From Aalborgiella sp963841045 (lineage in GTDB: Bacteria > Pseudomonadota > Gammaproteobacteria > Burkholderiales > Burkholderiaceae_C): DNA of 64,000 nt. The stretch is from positions 124,001-188,000 of the forward strand of contig CAWJBD010000013.1 of the NCBI GenBank assembly GCA_963841045.1, given 5' to 3'. The notes beneath the pieces are model-generated. The model was not told where the DNA came from. It was given only the letters and a program-made list of their open reading frames with translations, and did no database searches. Below, piece after piece: positions 56,661 through 64,000 of this stretch. The stretch's first letter is position 1; each line of letters opens with the position of its first letter. Both the position numbers and the translations under genes were made by a program.

Positions 56661-57782
56661 ATGCAAATCATCGTCTTTACCCAAGGTAGCTTGCAGTTTG
56701 TCGATACGCTACCTAGCACTGCGCCACCAGATGGTTTTGTGTGGGTGTTCACCGAGCGTGAGACTTTCAGTACCGATTTGCCAGAGCTGCAAAAACTGGC
56801 ACAACAAGTAGGTGGTTCAACCTTGTTGGATTTGCATTGCAAAGATTTGGAATCGCCCCTGCACCCTTCGCAATACGATTTCACCTCTGTCTACGATTTG
56901 GTGATTTTCAGACGCTTGGTGTCCAACACAGAAGCGCACGAATCCAGCACAATCGATCTAGAAAAGCCCAAACACAAAACACACAAACACAATGCGGCGG
57001 TGTTTCATCGCATTGATACCCGCGCCGTTGGTTTTGTGCAGTTCGACAAATTGCTCATCAGCATTCACCCAAAAGGGTGCCACACCGCGAAAACATTTGT
57101 TGAACGTTACCTGAAAGATGCTTTGGTCAGTGAACAAGCCAACTCTGCTGCCACAACAGCACGCAGTCGCTTGCCATCCAGCCCCGCGGATTTGATGTTG
57201 CGCATGATCAACATGATGGTGGACAGTTATTTGGATTTGCGCAAAGACCTGAGCACGCAACTTGAGCAATGGCAAATCGAACTGCTGAACCCGCGCTCGC
57301 ATTTCACCAATTGGAGTGCATTGCTGACAGCCCGCAATGAGCTGCACACACTGGAAGACTTGTGCGAAGAGCAACAAGACGCCATGCAAGAATGGTTGGA
57401 CACATTCAGAGAGCAATCATTGGGTGTGATGCAAACCGAGCATGATGCTTTGGTGGCCAGGGCGCGCGACGTGATTGAGCACATCGAACGCGTGGTACGC
57501 CATGTACAGCGCTTAGAGCATACGGCCGAATCCGCCATTCAAATCCATTTCGGCGCGCAAAGCAACCGCACCAATGACATCATGCGCACCTTGACGGCGA
57601 TTACCGCTGTCTTTTTGCCACTGAATTTAATCACTGGTTTCTTTGGCATGAACTTTGAAACTTTTCCCATCATTCACAACCAATACGCATTGTGGTGGAC
57701 GATGGGGCTGATGTTCTCAGTGGCTGTGACCTTGATAGTGGTGTTTTGGCGCAAACGCTATTTAGCCAGGACTGGACGATAA
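56661..57782 (+). CDS. CorA family divalent cation transporter
   Basis: The 373-residue protein ends with two membrane helices and the CorA motif GMNFE (residues near 330, between ITGFFGMNFETFP), followed by a hydrophobic helix and a basic tail. The long soluble N-terminal part contains helices with many lysines. CorA proteins move Mg2+, Co2+ or Ni2+; the ion cannot be told here. It follows hemB by 41 bases. Confidence 0.88.
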   Translation: MQIIVFTQGSLQFVDTLPSTAPPDGFVWVFTERETFSTDLPELQKLAQQVGGSTLLDLHCKDLESPLHPSQYDFTSVYDLVIFRRLVSNTEAHESSTIDLEKPKHKTHKHNAAVFHRIDTRAVGFVQFDKLLISIHPKGCHTAKTFVERYLKDALVSEQANSAATTARSRLPSSPADLMLRMINMMVDSYLDLRKDLSTQLEQWQIELLNPRSHFTNWSALLTARNELHTLEDLCEEQQDAMQEWLDTFREQSLGVMQTEHDALVARARDVIEHIERVVRHVQRLEHTAESAIQIHFGAQSNRTNDIMRTLTAITAVFLPLNLITGFFGMNFETFPIIHNQYALWWTMGLMFSVAVTLIVVFWRKRYLARTGR

Positions 57783-57796
57783 AAAAGGGCAACGCA

Positions 57797-58441
57797 ATGG
57801 TGATTGAATTAAAACCCTTGGTGACATTGTTGGCGATTGTGAACCCACTCGCTGCTGTGCCTTTTTTCATCCACTACACGCAAAATTTTTCGCGCGCACA
57901 ACGCCGGCACACGGTATTCATATCCTCTTTTAGCGCATTCATGGTGATTGCGGTGAGCGCTTTGTTGGGCCTGGAAATTTTGAGCTTCTTCGGCATTTCA
58001 TTAGCCAGCTTCCAAGTGGGTGGTGGTTTGTTGCTGATGACATCTGCGCTCTCCATGTTGAACGCGCAGCCTGCCGATTCGCGGTCTAACCCAGACGAAC
58101 TGCGCGAGGCTGAAGAGAAATCATCTGTCGGCTCTAGCATTGCCGTTGTGCCATTAACCATACCCCTGCTCACAGGCCCAGCCACCATGTCCACGGTGGT
58201 GATTTATGCCGACAAAGCCAAAGGTTGGTTGCCGCAACTGACACTGGTGGGTTACGGCGTGGTGATTGGTTTGGCGACCTTGTTGTGCTTTGCACTGGCC
58301 GAACCGATTGCGAAGCGTTTGGGGAAAACCGGCATCAACATCATGACACGATTGATGGGCTTGATTTTGACTGCTTTGTCAGTGGAGTTGATTGCAGAAG
58401 GCTTGTACAAATTGTTTCCGATACTGTCCAGAGCCGCTTAA
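57797..58441 (+). CDS. MarC family membrane protein
   Basis: The ATG at 57797 gives 214 residues with about six membrane helices and the start MVIELKPLVTLLAIVNPLAA, typical of the MarC/YchE group. The family has no settled function. It lies 14 bases after the CorA-type gene, so the two may be co-transcribed. A frame open upstream to 57692 is inside that gene and is rejected. Confidence 0.85.
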   Translation: MVIELKPLVTLLAIVNPLAAVPFFIHYTQNFSRAQRRHTVFISSFSAFMVIAVSALLGLEILSFFGISLASFQVGGGLLLMTSALSMLNAQPADSRSNPDELREAEEKSSVGSSIAVVPLTIPLLTGPATMSTVVIYADKAKGWLPQLTLVGYGVVIGLATLLCFALAEPIAKRLGKTGINIMTRLMGLILTALSVELIAEGLYKLFPILSRAA

Positions 58442-58478
58442 TTGACTACCAATTGATGGATGTTGAGTGTGGCTATTT

Positions 58479-58533
58479 TGCTATATTTTGAGTAGCAGTC
58501 TAGGCAATAAATACGCCAAATTGAGGCATATTT
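58479..58533 (+). repeat. dispersed 55-bp two-hairpin repeat, copy 8
   Basis: Placed 37 bases behind the marC-type stop and 38 bases ahead of mmsA. Core AGGCAATAAATACGCC, followed by AAATTGAGGC, more diverged at the end than other copies. Confidence 0.78.
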
Positions 58534-58571
58534 AATCATTTATGTTGTATTTTTAATAGTGAGAGGTTTTC

Positions 58572-60089
58572 ATGAGTTCAACAGCAATCACTGAGATTGG
58601 TCATTACATATCTGGTCAACAGGTAGCCGGCAAGTATCGAGCACAAGACGTTTTTAACCCAGCGACCGGGGCAGTGACGGGTCGCGTCGCTTTGGCGGAC
58701 AGCGCTGTTGTTGATATGGCCGTTGCTGCTGCTCACGCTGCGTTTCCAGAATGGTCAGACACACCGCCACTGCGCCGTGCGCGGGTGATGTTCAAGTTTT
58801 TGGAACTTTTGAATGCGCACAAAGACAAATTGGCACACTTGATAACTGCTGAGCATGGCAAGGTGTTTACCGATGCACAGGGCGAAGTTGCACGCGGCAT
58901 CGACATCGTTGAGTTTGCCTGCGGCATGCCACAACTGCTGAAAGGCGATTTCACCGATCAAGTCTCAACCGGTATGGACAACTGGACACTGCGCCAGCCG
59001 CTGGGCGTGTGTGCAGGTATCACACCGTTCAACTTCCCTGTGATGGTGCCGATGTGGATGTTTCCCGTGGCTATTGCTGCAGGCAACACATTCGTTTTGA
59101 AACCCAGTCCGATTGACCCATCAGCCTCGCTGTACATGGCCGACTTGCTCAAACAAGCGGGCCTGCCCGATGGCGTTTTTAACGTTGTTCAGGGTGACAA
59201 AGAAGCGGTTGACGCGCTGTTGGTTCATCCCGATGTCAAGGCTGTCAGCTTCGTAGGTTCCACACCGATTGCCAACTATATTTACGAGACCGGCGCACAC
59301 CATGGCAAACGCGTACAAGCCTTGGGCGGCGCAAAAAACCACATGGTCGTGATGCCCGATGCAGATCTAGAGCAAGCAGTGGACGCTTTGATTGGCGCGG
59401 CCTATGGCTCAGCCGGTGAGCGCTGCATGGCGATTTCTGTCGCTGTACTGGTGGGAGATGTGGCTGACAAAATCGTGCCCATGATTGCCGAACGCGCCAA
59501 AACCTTGAAAATCAAAAACGGCATTCACCTTGACGCTGAAATGGGCCCTGTCGTCACCAAAGCTGCATACGAACGAATCACTGGATACATCATGGCTGGC
59601 GAATTGCAATGTGCGGACTTGCTTGTGGATGGTCGCAAATTCACAGGCAAAGACGCGGGCACAGGCTGTGAAAATGGTTACTGGATAGGCGGCACGCTGT
59701 TTGACAACGTCACCCCCGACATGCGCATTTACAAAGAAGAGATTTTCGGACCTGTGCTCAGCTGCGTGCGCGTGCCTGACTTTGTCAGTGCGGTTGATTT
59801 GATCAACGCGCACGAGTTCGGCAATGGTGTGAGCTGCTTCACCAGCGATGGCAATGTGGCAAGGGAGTTCAGCCGACGCATTCAAGTGGGCATGGTGGGT
59901 ATCAACGTGCCAATTCCTGTACCCATGGCATGGCATGGTTTCGGTGGTTGGAAGAAAAGCTTGTTTGGCGATATGCACGCTTACGGCGAAGAAGGTGTGC
60001 GCTTCTACACCAAACAAAAATCCATCATGCAGCGCTGGCCATCCAGTATTGCCAAGGGTGCAGAGTTTGTGATGCCAACTTCAAAGTAA
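58572..60089 (+). CDS. mmsA: methylmalonate-semialdehyde dehydrogenase (CoA-acylating)
   Basis: MmsA converts methylmalonate semialdehyde to propionyl-CoA in valine and other degradation routes. The 505-residue aldehyde dehydrogenase shows the N-terminal block FNPATGAVTGRVALAD, TPFNFPVMVPMWMFP, FVGSTPIANYIYETG and the catalytic cysteine in GSAGERCMAISVAVLVG. The pattern, including the missing general-base glutamate region, matches MmsA. It is followed by a GMC oxidoreductase. Confidence 0.94.
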   Translation: MSSTAITEIGHYISGQQVAGKYRAQDVFNPATGAVTGRVALADSAVVDMAVAAAHAAFPEWSDTPPLRRARVMFKFLELLNAHKDKLAHLITAEHGKVFTDAQGEVARGIDIVEFACGMPQLLKGDFTDQVSTGMDNWTLRQPLGVCAGITPFNFPVMVPMWMFPVAIAAGNTFVLKPSPIDPSASLYMADLLKQAGLPDGVFNVVQGDKEAVDALLVHPDVKAVSFVGSTPIANYIYETGAHHGKRVQALGGAKNHMVVMPDADLEQAVDALIGAAYGSAGERCMAISVAVLVGDVADKIVPMIAERAKTLKIKNGIHLDAEMGPVVTKAAYERITGYIMAGELQCADLLVDGRKFTGKDAGTGCENGYWIGGTLFDNVTPDMRIYKEEIFGPVLSCVRVPDFVSAVDLINAHEFGNGVSCFTSDGNVAREFSRRIQVGMVGINVPIPVPMAWHGFGGWKKSLFGDMHAYGEEGVRFYTKQKSIMQRWPSSIAKGAEFVMPTSK

Positions 60090-60093
60090 TGAT

Positions 60094-60173
60094 ACCCCCA
60101 CGCTTGCCACTTTGTGTGCTGCGCTGCCGTCCGAGGGGGCCGTGCCTTGCTTGGGGCGGCCGGCGCTGCGGCG
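60094..60173. repeat. GC-rich intergenic repeat
   Basis: The 80 bases between mmsA and the GMC gene are much richer in G+C than their surroundings and hold the pieces CCCCCACGCTTGCCAC, CCGAGGGGGCCG and CTTGGGGCGGCC. From memory this resembles an intergenic repeat common in Comamonadaceae; copy number here is unknown. Confidence 0.65.
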
Positions 60174-60196
60174 TTAATTAGCTACCAAAACTAAGT

Positions 60197-61849
60197 ATGT
60201 CTGAACCAATTTATGATTACATCATCATAGGCGCAGGTACGGCTGGCTGCCTGCTGGCCAACCGTTTAAGTGCCAATGCTTCCAAGCGCGTTTTGCTCAT
60301 CGAAGCGGGCCGCAAAGACGATTACCACTGGATTCACATTCCTGTGGGCTATCTCTATTGCATCGGCAACCCACGCACCGATTGGCTTTACAACACTGAG
60401 CCAGACCTTGGTTTAAATGGCCGCCGCCTGCGCTATCCACGCGGAAAAGTGCTGGGCGGTAGCAGCAGCATCAACGGCATGATTTACATGCGCGGCCAAG
60501 CGCGTGATTATGACCAATGGGCGAAATTGACAGGGGATGACACATGGTCGTGGAACAAGGCTTTGCCGTATTTCAAACGACACGAAGACCACTACAAAGG
60601 AGGCGATGCATTGCATGGTGCGGGTGGTGAATGGCGCATTGAAAAGCAGCGTTTGCGTTGGGACATCTTGGATGCTTTTTCGCAAGCAGCCCAGCAAGCG
60701 GGCATCCCCGCCACAGACGATTTCAACCGAGGTGACAACGAAGGCGTTGGCTACTTTGAAGTCAATCAAAGGAATGGCTGGCGCTGGAACACCGCCAAAG
60801 CATTTCTACGTCCCACTTGCAATGCTCGCCCAAATTTTGAGATGTGGACCGGAACACAAGTTGCCAAGTTGGTGCTTGAAACGCAAGCAGGTGCAGAGGG
60901 TACGCAGCAACGCTGCACAGGCGTGCAAGTCTGGAGTGGCAGCGAGCTGGTGACAGCGCAATGCCGTGGCGAGGTCATTTTGTGCGCCGGTAGCATCGGC
61001 TCACCACAAATTTTGCAGTTGTCTGGCATCGGGCCGGGCGCTGTGTTGCGTGACAAAGGCATTGATGTTGTGCACGATTTGCCCGGTGTGGGTGAAAACC
61101 TGCAAGACCATTTACAAATTCGCAGCGTCTACAAGGTGAAATCGCCAAATGGTAAAAACATCAGCCTCAATACGCAAGCCAACAGCTTGTTGGGCAAAGC
61201 CAAAATTGGTTTGGAATATTTGTTCAAACAAACGGGCCCTATGAGCATGGCGCCTTCGCAATTGGGTGCGTTCACGCGCAGCACACCCGATCAACCATAT
61301 CCGAACATCGAATACCACGTGCAGCCGCTGAGCTTGGACGCTTTTGGCGAGCCACTGCACAACTTTGACGCCTTCACCGCCAGCGTTTGCAATTTAAACC
61401 CCACCAGCCGTGGCAGCGTGCACATCAAGAGCAATCAGTTCACTGACGCCCCTGCCATTGCCCCTAATTACCTGAGTACAGCCCAAGACAGACAAGTAGC
61501 CGCCGACTCCTTGCGCATCACCCGCAACATCGTTTCACAAAGCGCGTTGGCAAAGTACCAACCTCTGGAATTCAAGCCAGGCGTGCAATACCAAACAGAT
61601 GAAGAATTGGCCAAACTGGCGGGAGATATCGCGACAACCATATTTCATCCTGTGGGCACTGCCAAAATGGGGTTGCGACAAGACAATATGGCTGTGGTCG
61701 ATTCGCGCCTTAAAGTGCACGGCATCGCCGGTTTGCGCGTCGTTGACGCCAGTGTGATGCCGCTCATCACCAGCGGTAACACCAACTCCCCAACCTTGAT
61801 GATGGCTGAAAAGGCAGCCGAGTGGATTGCGAACGATGCGCAAAGTTAA
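60197..61849 (+). CDS. GMC family oxidoreductase (choline/alcohol dehydrogenase type)
   Basis: The 550-residue flavoprotein has the FAD motif IGAGTAGCLLANRLS, the GMC signature GKVLGGSSSINGMIYMRG near residue 90, and the C-terminal HPVGTAKMG and ITSGNTNSPTLMMAEKAA blocks. It may oxidise an alcohol such as choline or a longer aliphatic one (BetA/AlkJ type). It lies downstream of mmsA on the same strand, which hints at an alcohol-aldehyde-acid route, not proven. Confidence 0.9.
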   Translation: MSEPIYDYIIIGAGTAGCLLANRLSANASKRVLLIEAGRKDDYHWIHIPVGYLYCIGNPRTDWLYNTEPDLGLNGRRLRYPRGKVLGGSSSINGMIYMRGQARDYDQWAKLTGDDTWSWNKALPYFKRHEDHYKGGDALHGAGGEWRIEKQRLRWDILDAFSQAAQQAGIPATDDFNRGDNEGVGYFEVNQRNGWRWNTAKAFLRPTCNARPNFEMWTGTQVAKLVLETQAGAEGTQQRCTGVQVWSGSELVTAQCRGEVILCAGSIGSPQILQLSGIGPGAVLRDKGIDVVHDLPGVGENLQDHLQIRSVYKVKSPNGKNISLNTQANSLLGKAKIGLEYLFKQTGPMSMAPSQLGAFTRSTPDQPYPNIEYHVQPLSLDAFGEPLHNFDAFTASVCNLNPTSRGSVHIKSNQFTDAPAIAPNYLSTAQDRQVAADSLRITRNIVSQSALAKYQPLEFKPGVQYQTDEELAKLAGDIATTIFHPVGTAKMGLRQDNMAVVDSRLKVHGIAGLRVVDASVMPLITSGNTNSPTLMMAEKAAEWIANDAQS

Positions 61850-61932
61850 CAAGCGTTCTTAGCGCTATCCAAACATCGAAGCGCAAAACGTCAACAGCGC
61901 CGCTGCTTTTTTTGCCTGCGACAATAGCACCC

Positions 61933-62691
61933 ATGGATATTTTGATTGTGACGCTTGCGTCCTTGTTTGCAGGTTTTGTGGACGCCATTGTGGGTGGCGG
62001 TGGTCTCATCTTAGTTCCCGCATTGTTTGCCGTGTTCCCCACTGCGCATCCCGCCACACTCTTTGGCACTAACAAGAGTGCATCCATCTGGGGATCGCTG
62101 TTCGCAAGTTTGCAATACAGCCGCCGCGTTAAATTGCCTTACGCGGCTTTGCTTCCTGCTGTGCTCATGGCTTTCATAGGCGCTTTTTTGGGCGCATGGT
62201 TGGTGACCATCATCGCGCCCGATTTTTTGCGGAAAAGCCTGCCTTTCATGTTGTTCGCTATATTGCTGTACACCTTTGCCAAGAAAGACTTGGGACATCA
62301 CCATGCGCCGCGTTTGCAAGCCGCACATGAAATCTGGGCGATTTGCAGCATTGGCTTGGTGCTGGGTTTTTACGATGGTTTCTTTGGTCCTGGCACTGGC
62401 AGCTTTTTGGTTTTTGCGTTGGTGCGTTTTCTGGGCTATGACTTTTTGAATGCATCTGCCTCTGCCAAACTCCTCAATGTCGCAACCAATTTGGCCGCTT
62501 TGATTTTGTTCAGCTTAAAAGGTCATGTCTGGTGGCATATGGCACTGCCAATGGCATTGGCCAATATCGCGGGCAGCTTGTTGGGAACGCGACTGGCTTT
62601 GAAACATGGCACGGGCTTTGTGCGAGTGATGTTTTTGCTGGTGGTCAGTGCACTCATCTGCAAGACCAGCTACGACGCGTTTTTAAAGTAA
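61933..62691 (+). CDS. TSUP family permease (TauE/SafE, YfcA-like)
   Basis: The 252-residue protein has eight or so membrane helices, with the TSUP start FAGFVDAIVGGGGLILVPAL and the second repeat GLVLGFYDGFFGPGTGSFLV. Members export sulfite, sulfoacetate or similar small anions; the substrate is unknown. The ATG at 61933 (MDILIVTLAS) is used; a longer open frame adds 37 residues. A copy of the dispersed repeat begins directly at the base after its stop codon. Confidence 0.9.
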   Translation: MDILIVTLASLFAGFVDAIVGGGGLILVPALFAVFPTAHPATLFGTNKSASIWGSLFASLQYSRRVKLPYAALLPAVLMAFIGAFLGAWLVTIIAPDFLRKSLPFMLFAILLYTFAKKDLGHHHAPRLQAAHEIWAICSIGLVLGFYDGFFGPGTGSFLVFALVRFLGYDFLNASASAKLLNVATNLAALILFSLKGHVWWHMALPMALANIAGSLLGTRLALKHGTGFVRVMFLLVVSALICKTSYDAFLK

Positions 62692-62746
62692 TGCTATATT
62701 ATTAATAGCATATTAGGCAATCAATACGCCGGCTAGAGGCCAAAAA
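62692..62746 (+). repeat. dispersed 55-bp two-hairpin repeat, copy 9
   Basis: Begins at the first base after the stop codon of the TSUP gene and ends six bases before the mrdA stop on the other strand. It has TGCTAT/ATAGCA and the complete core AGGCAATCAATACGCCGGC, then TAGAGGCCAAAAA. Confidence 0.88.
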
Positions 62747-62751
62747 GACCA

Positions 62752-64000
62752 TTATTTTATCGGCTGCACTGTGGGCGTAACAGGAGCTAGGACATTTGAA
62801 GCTGTGGGTGTTGCAGCGGGCGTAGCCGTTGCTGCAACTGTCGCGCTTGCTGCTGTAGTTGCGCTGACTGCTACACCAGAAGTCGCTGTGGATTTCGAAT
62901 TCAAATTCAATGGCACCTCAGATGCAATTCTGGGTTTGCCAATCGGTGCGCCGGCTTTGCCTTGCTTCAATGCGGCCATGTCTTCGATGCTGGGGTATTG
63001 GTTCAGCAACACGTAATCAAAAATGCGGCGCGTGATGGGGGCGGCACTGTCTGAACCAAAACCCGCATTTTCAACCACCACCGCCAGCGCAATTTTGGGA
63101 TCTTCCGCCGGCGCGAAAGCGATGTACAAAGCGTGGTCGCGTTGATGTTCTTCAAGCCGGCTGGCGTTGTATTTTTCATTTTTACCAATGGTCACCGCTT
63201 GCGCTGTGCCGGTTTTGCCACCACTTAAATACTGAGCACCTGCAAACGAGCGCACCGATGTGCCTTCTTGTGTGACACCGACCATCGCACGTTTCACAAT
63301 CTCCACATTTTCAGGCAAGAAACCTAAATTTTCAGGCGGGCTACCGGCCACGGCCTGCTTGGTTCGCGTGACCGCGTCTTGCACTGCCACAATGAGTTTG
63401 GGTTTGTATTTGTAGCCGCCATTGACGAGTGTGGCAGTGGCTTGTGCCAATTGCAGCATGGTGAAGTTGTTGTAGCCTTGCCCGATACCCAGCGAAATCG
63501 TTTCACCCGCGTACCACTTTTTTTGCTCTGGTTTTTTATAGGCGTTGCGTTTCCACTCTTGGCTGGGTAACACACCGCGCACTTCGCCATTGATGTCAAT
63601 GCCTGTGAGCTGTCCAAAGCCCAAGCGGTTTCATGAAATCGTGCATCATGTCCACACCCATTTCATTGGCCAAGGTGTAGTAATACACATTGCTGGACTT
63701 CACAATGCTGCGGTACATGTCAACGCCGCCCAAACCGCCATCGCCATGGCTGCGGAATGTGTGGCCACCAAAAGTCCATGAACCGGCGTCGTTGATCACC
63801 GTGCTGGGCGAGCGTTTTCCATTTTGCAAAGCCGCCATGGCCATGAATGGTTTGTAGGTAGAGCCAGGTGGGTAAGTGCCGCGCAATGCCCGGTTTAACA
63901 AAGGTTTGTCGATCGATTCACTGAGCTCTTTCCAGCTGTCAAAATCAATGCCATCAACAAACAAATTCGGATCAAACGTGGGCTTGCTGACAAAGGCCAA
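62752..64000 (-). CDS. mrdA: penicillin-binding protein 2 (MrdA), 5' end outside window, one frameshift
   Basis: PBP2 is the elongation transpeptidase of the peptidoglycan in rod-shaped cells. The visible part is the transpeptidase domain: the catalytic S-x2-K in YPPGSTYKPF, SSNVYYYTLA (the S-x-N motif) and SGGKTGTAQAV (K-T-G). One extra base near 63614-63623 breaks the frame between MKPLG and FGQLTGID. The last about 50 residues are unusual: a run of Ala, Thr and Val with few charges. The beginning of the gene is beyond the right edge. Confidence 0.92.

Overview
The window looks like chromosomal DNA of a betaproteobacterium of the order Burkholderiales, most probably Comamonadaceae or a close relative. 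The evidence is gene content and order (spc/alpha ribosomal cluster, split PntA subunits, Bug-type binding protein, tcu genes, Bug/LysR neighbourhoods) and intergenic repeats of the kind I associate with that family. Base composition rises from rather AT-rich in the first third to more GC-rich after about 24 kb. This is taxonomy from reading, not from a search.

Layout. 0.1-2.5 kb: nagZ and a CPA2 cation/proton antiporter. 2.5-11.9 kb, minus strand: the spc and alpha operons from rplN to rplQ, with secY, infA, rpmJ and rpoA, a good sigma70 promoter in front, an initiator tRNA gene just after rplQ, and a terminator after the tRNA. 12-14.8 kb: a phasin divergent from a two-domain fatty-alcohol-forming acyl-CoA reductase. 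15-24 kb: surface polysaccharide genes in two converging groups, rfbBDAC plus a glycosyltransferase (dTDP-L-rhamnose) facing gmd-rmd plus two glycosyltransferases (GDP-deoxyhexose, probably D-rhamnose). 24-31.4 kb: glycolate oxidase subunit, LysR regulator, fadD, and pntAA-pntAB-pntB. 31.4-37 kb: a tricarballylate/citrate-type utilisation cluster (tcuR, tcuA, tcuB, an SDR, a Bug binding protein). 37-43 kb: mnmA, a DUF202 membrane protein, a TonB-ExbB-ExbD-ExbD system, cbpA-cbpM. 43-48.4 kb: an MFS transporter, recN, nadK, hrcA. 48.4-49.9 kb: a tRNA-CAU gene and a small island bounded by copies of the tRNA 3' half. 50-64 kb: YheT-type hydrolase, rhodanese, nadB, kynA-kynU, hemB, a CorA family protein, MarC, mmsA, a GMC oxidoreductase, a TSUP permease, and the 3' part of the gene for penicillin-binding protein 2 (mrdA), which runs off the right edge.

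Three things stand out. First, a dispersed repeat of about 55 bp with two potential stem-loops occurs at least nine times between genes, usually directly behind a stop codon, and it supplies the stop codons of recN and the MFS gene. Second, a 1.3-kb island sits in the tRNA-CAU gene between 47-bp direct repeats; it carries a 2-oxoglutarate/Fe(II)-type dioxygenase gene and a degenerate IS6-family transposase fragment but no integrase. Third, a 144-bp near-perfectly centred palindrome ends one base before the hrcA start codon.

Nine genes, including hemB, mnmA and mrdA which should be needed, carry ten one-base frameshifts while being otherwise intact. I read these mainly as sequence errors and annotate each as one gene, but they cannot be told from true mutations without reads.
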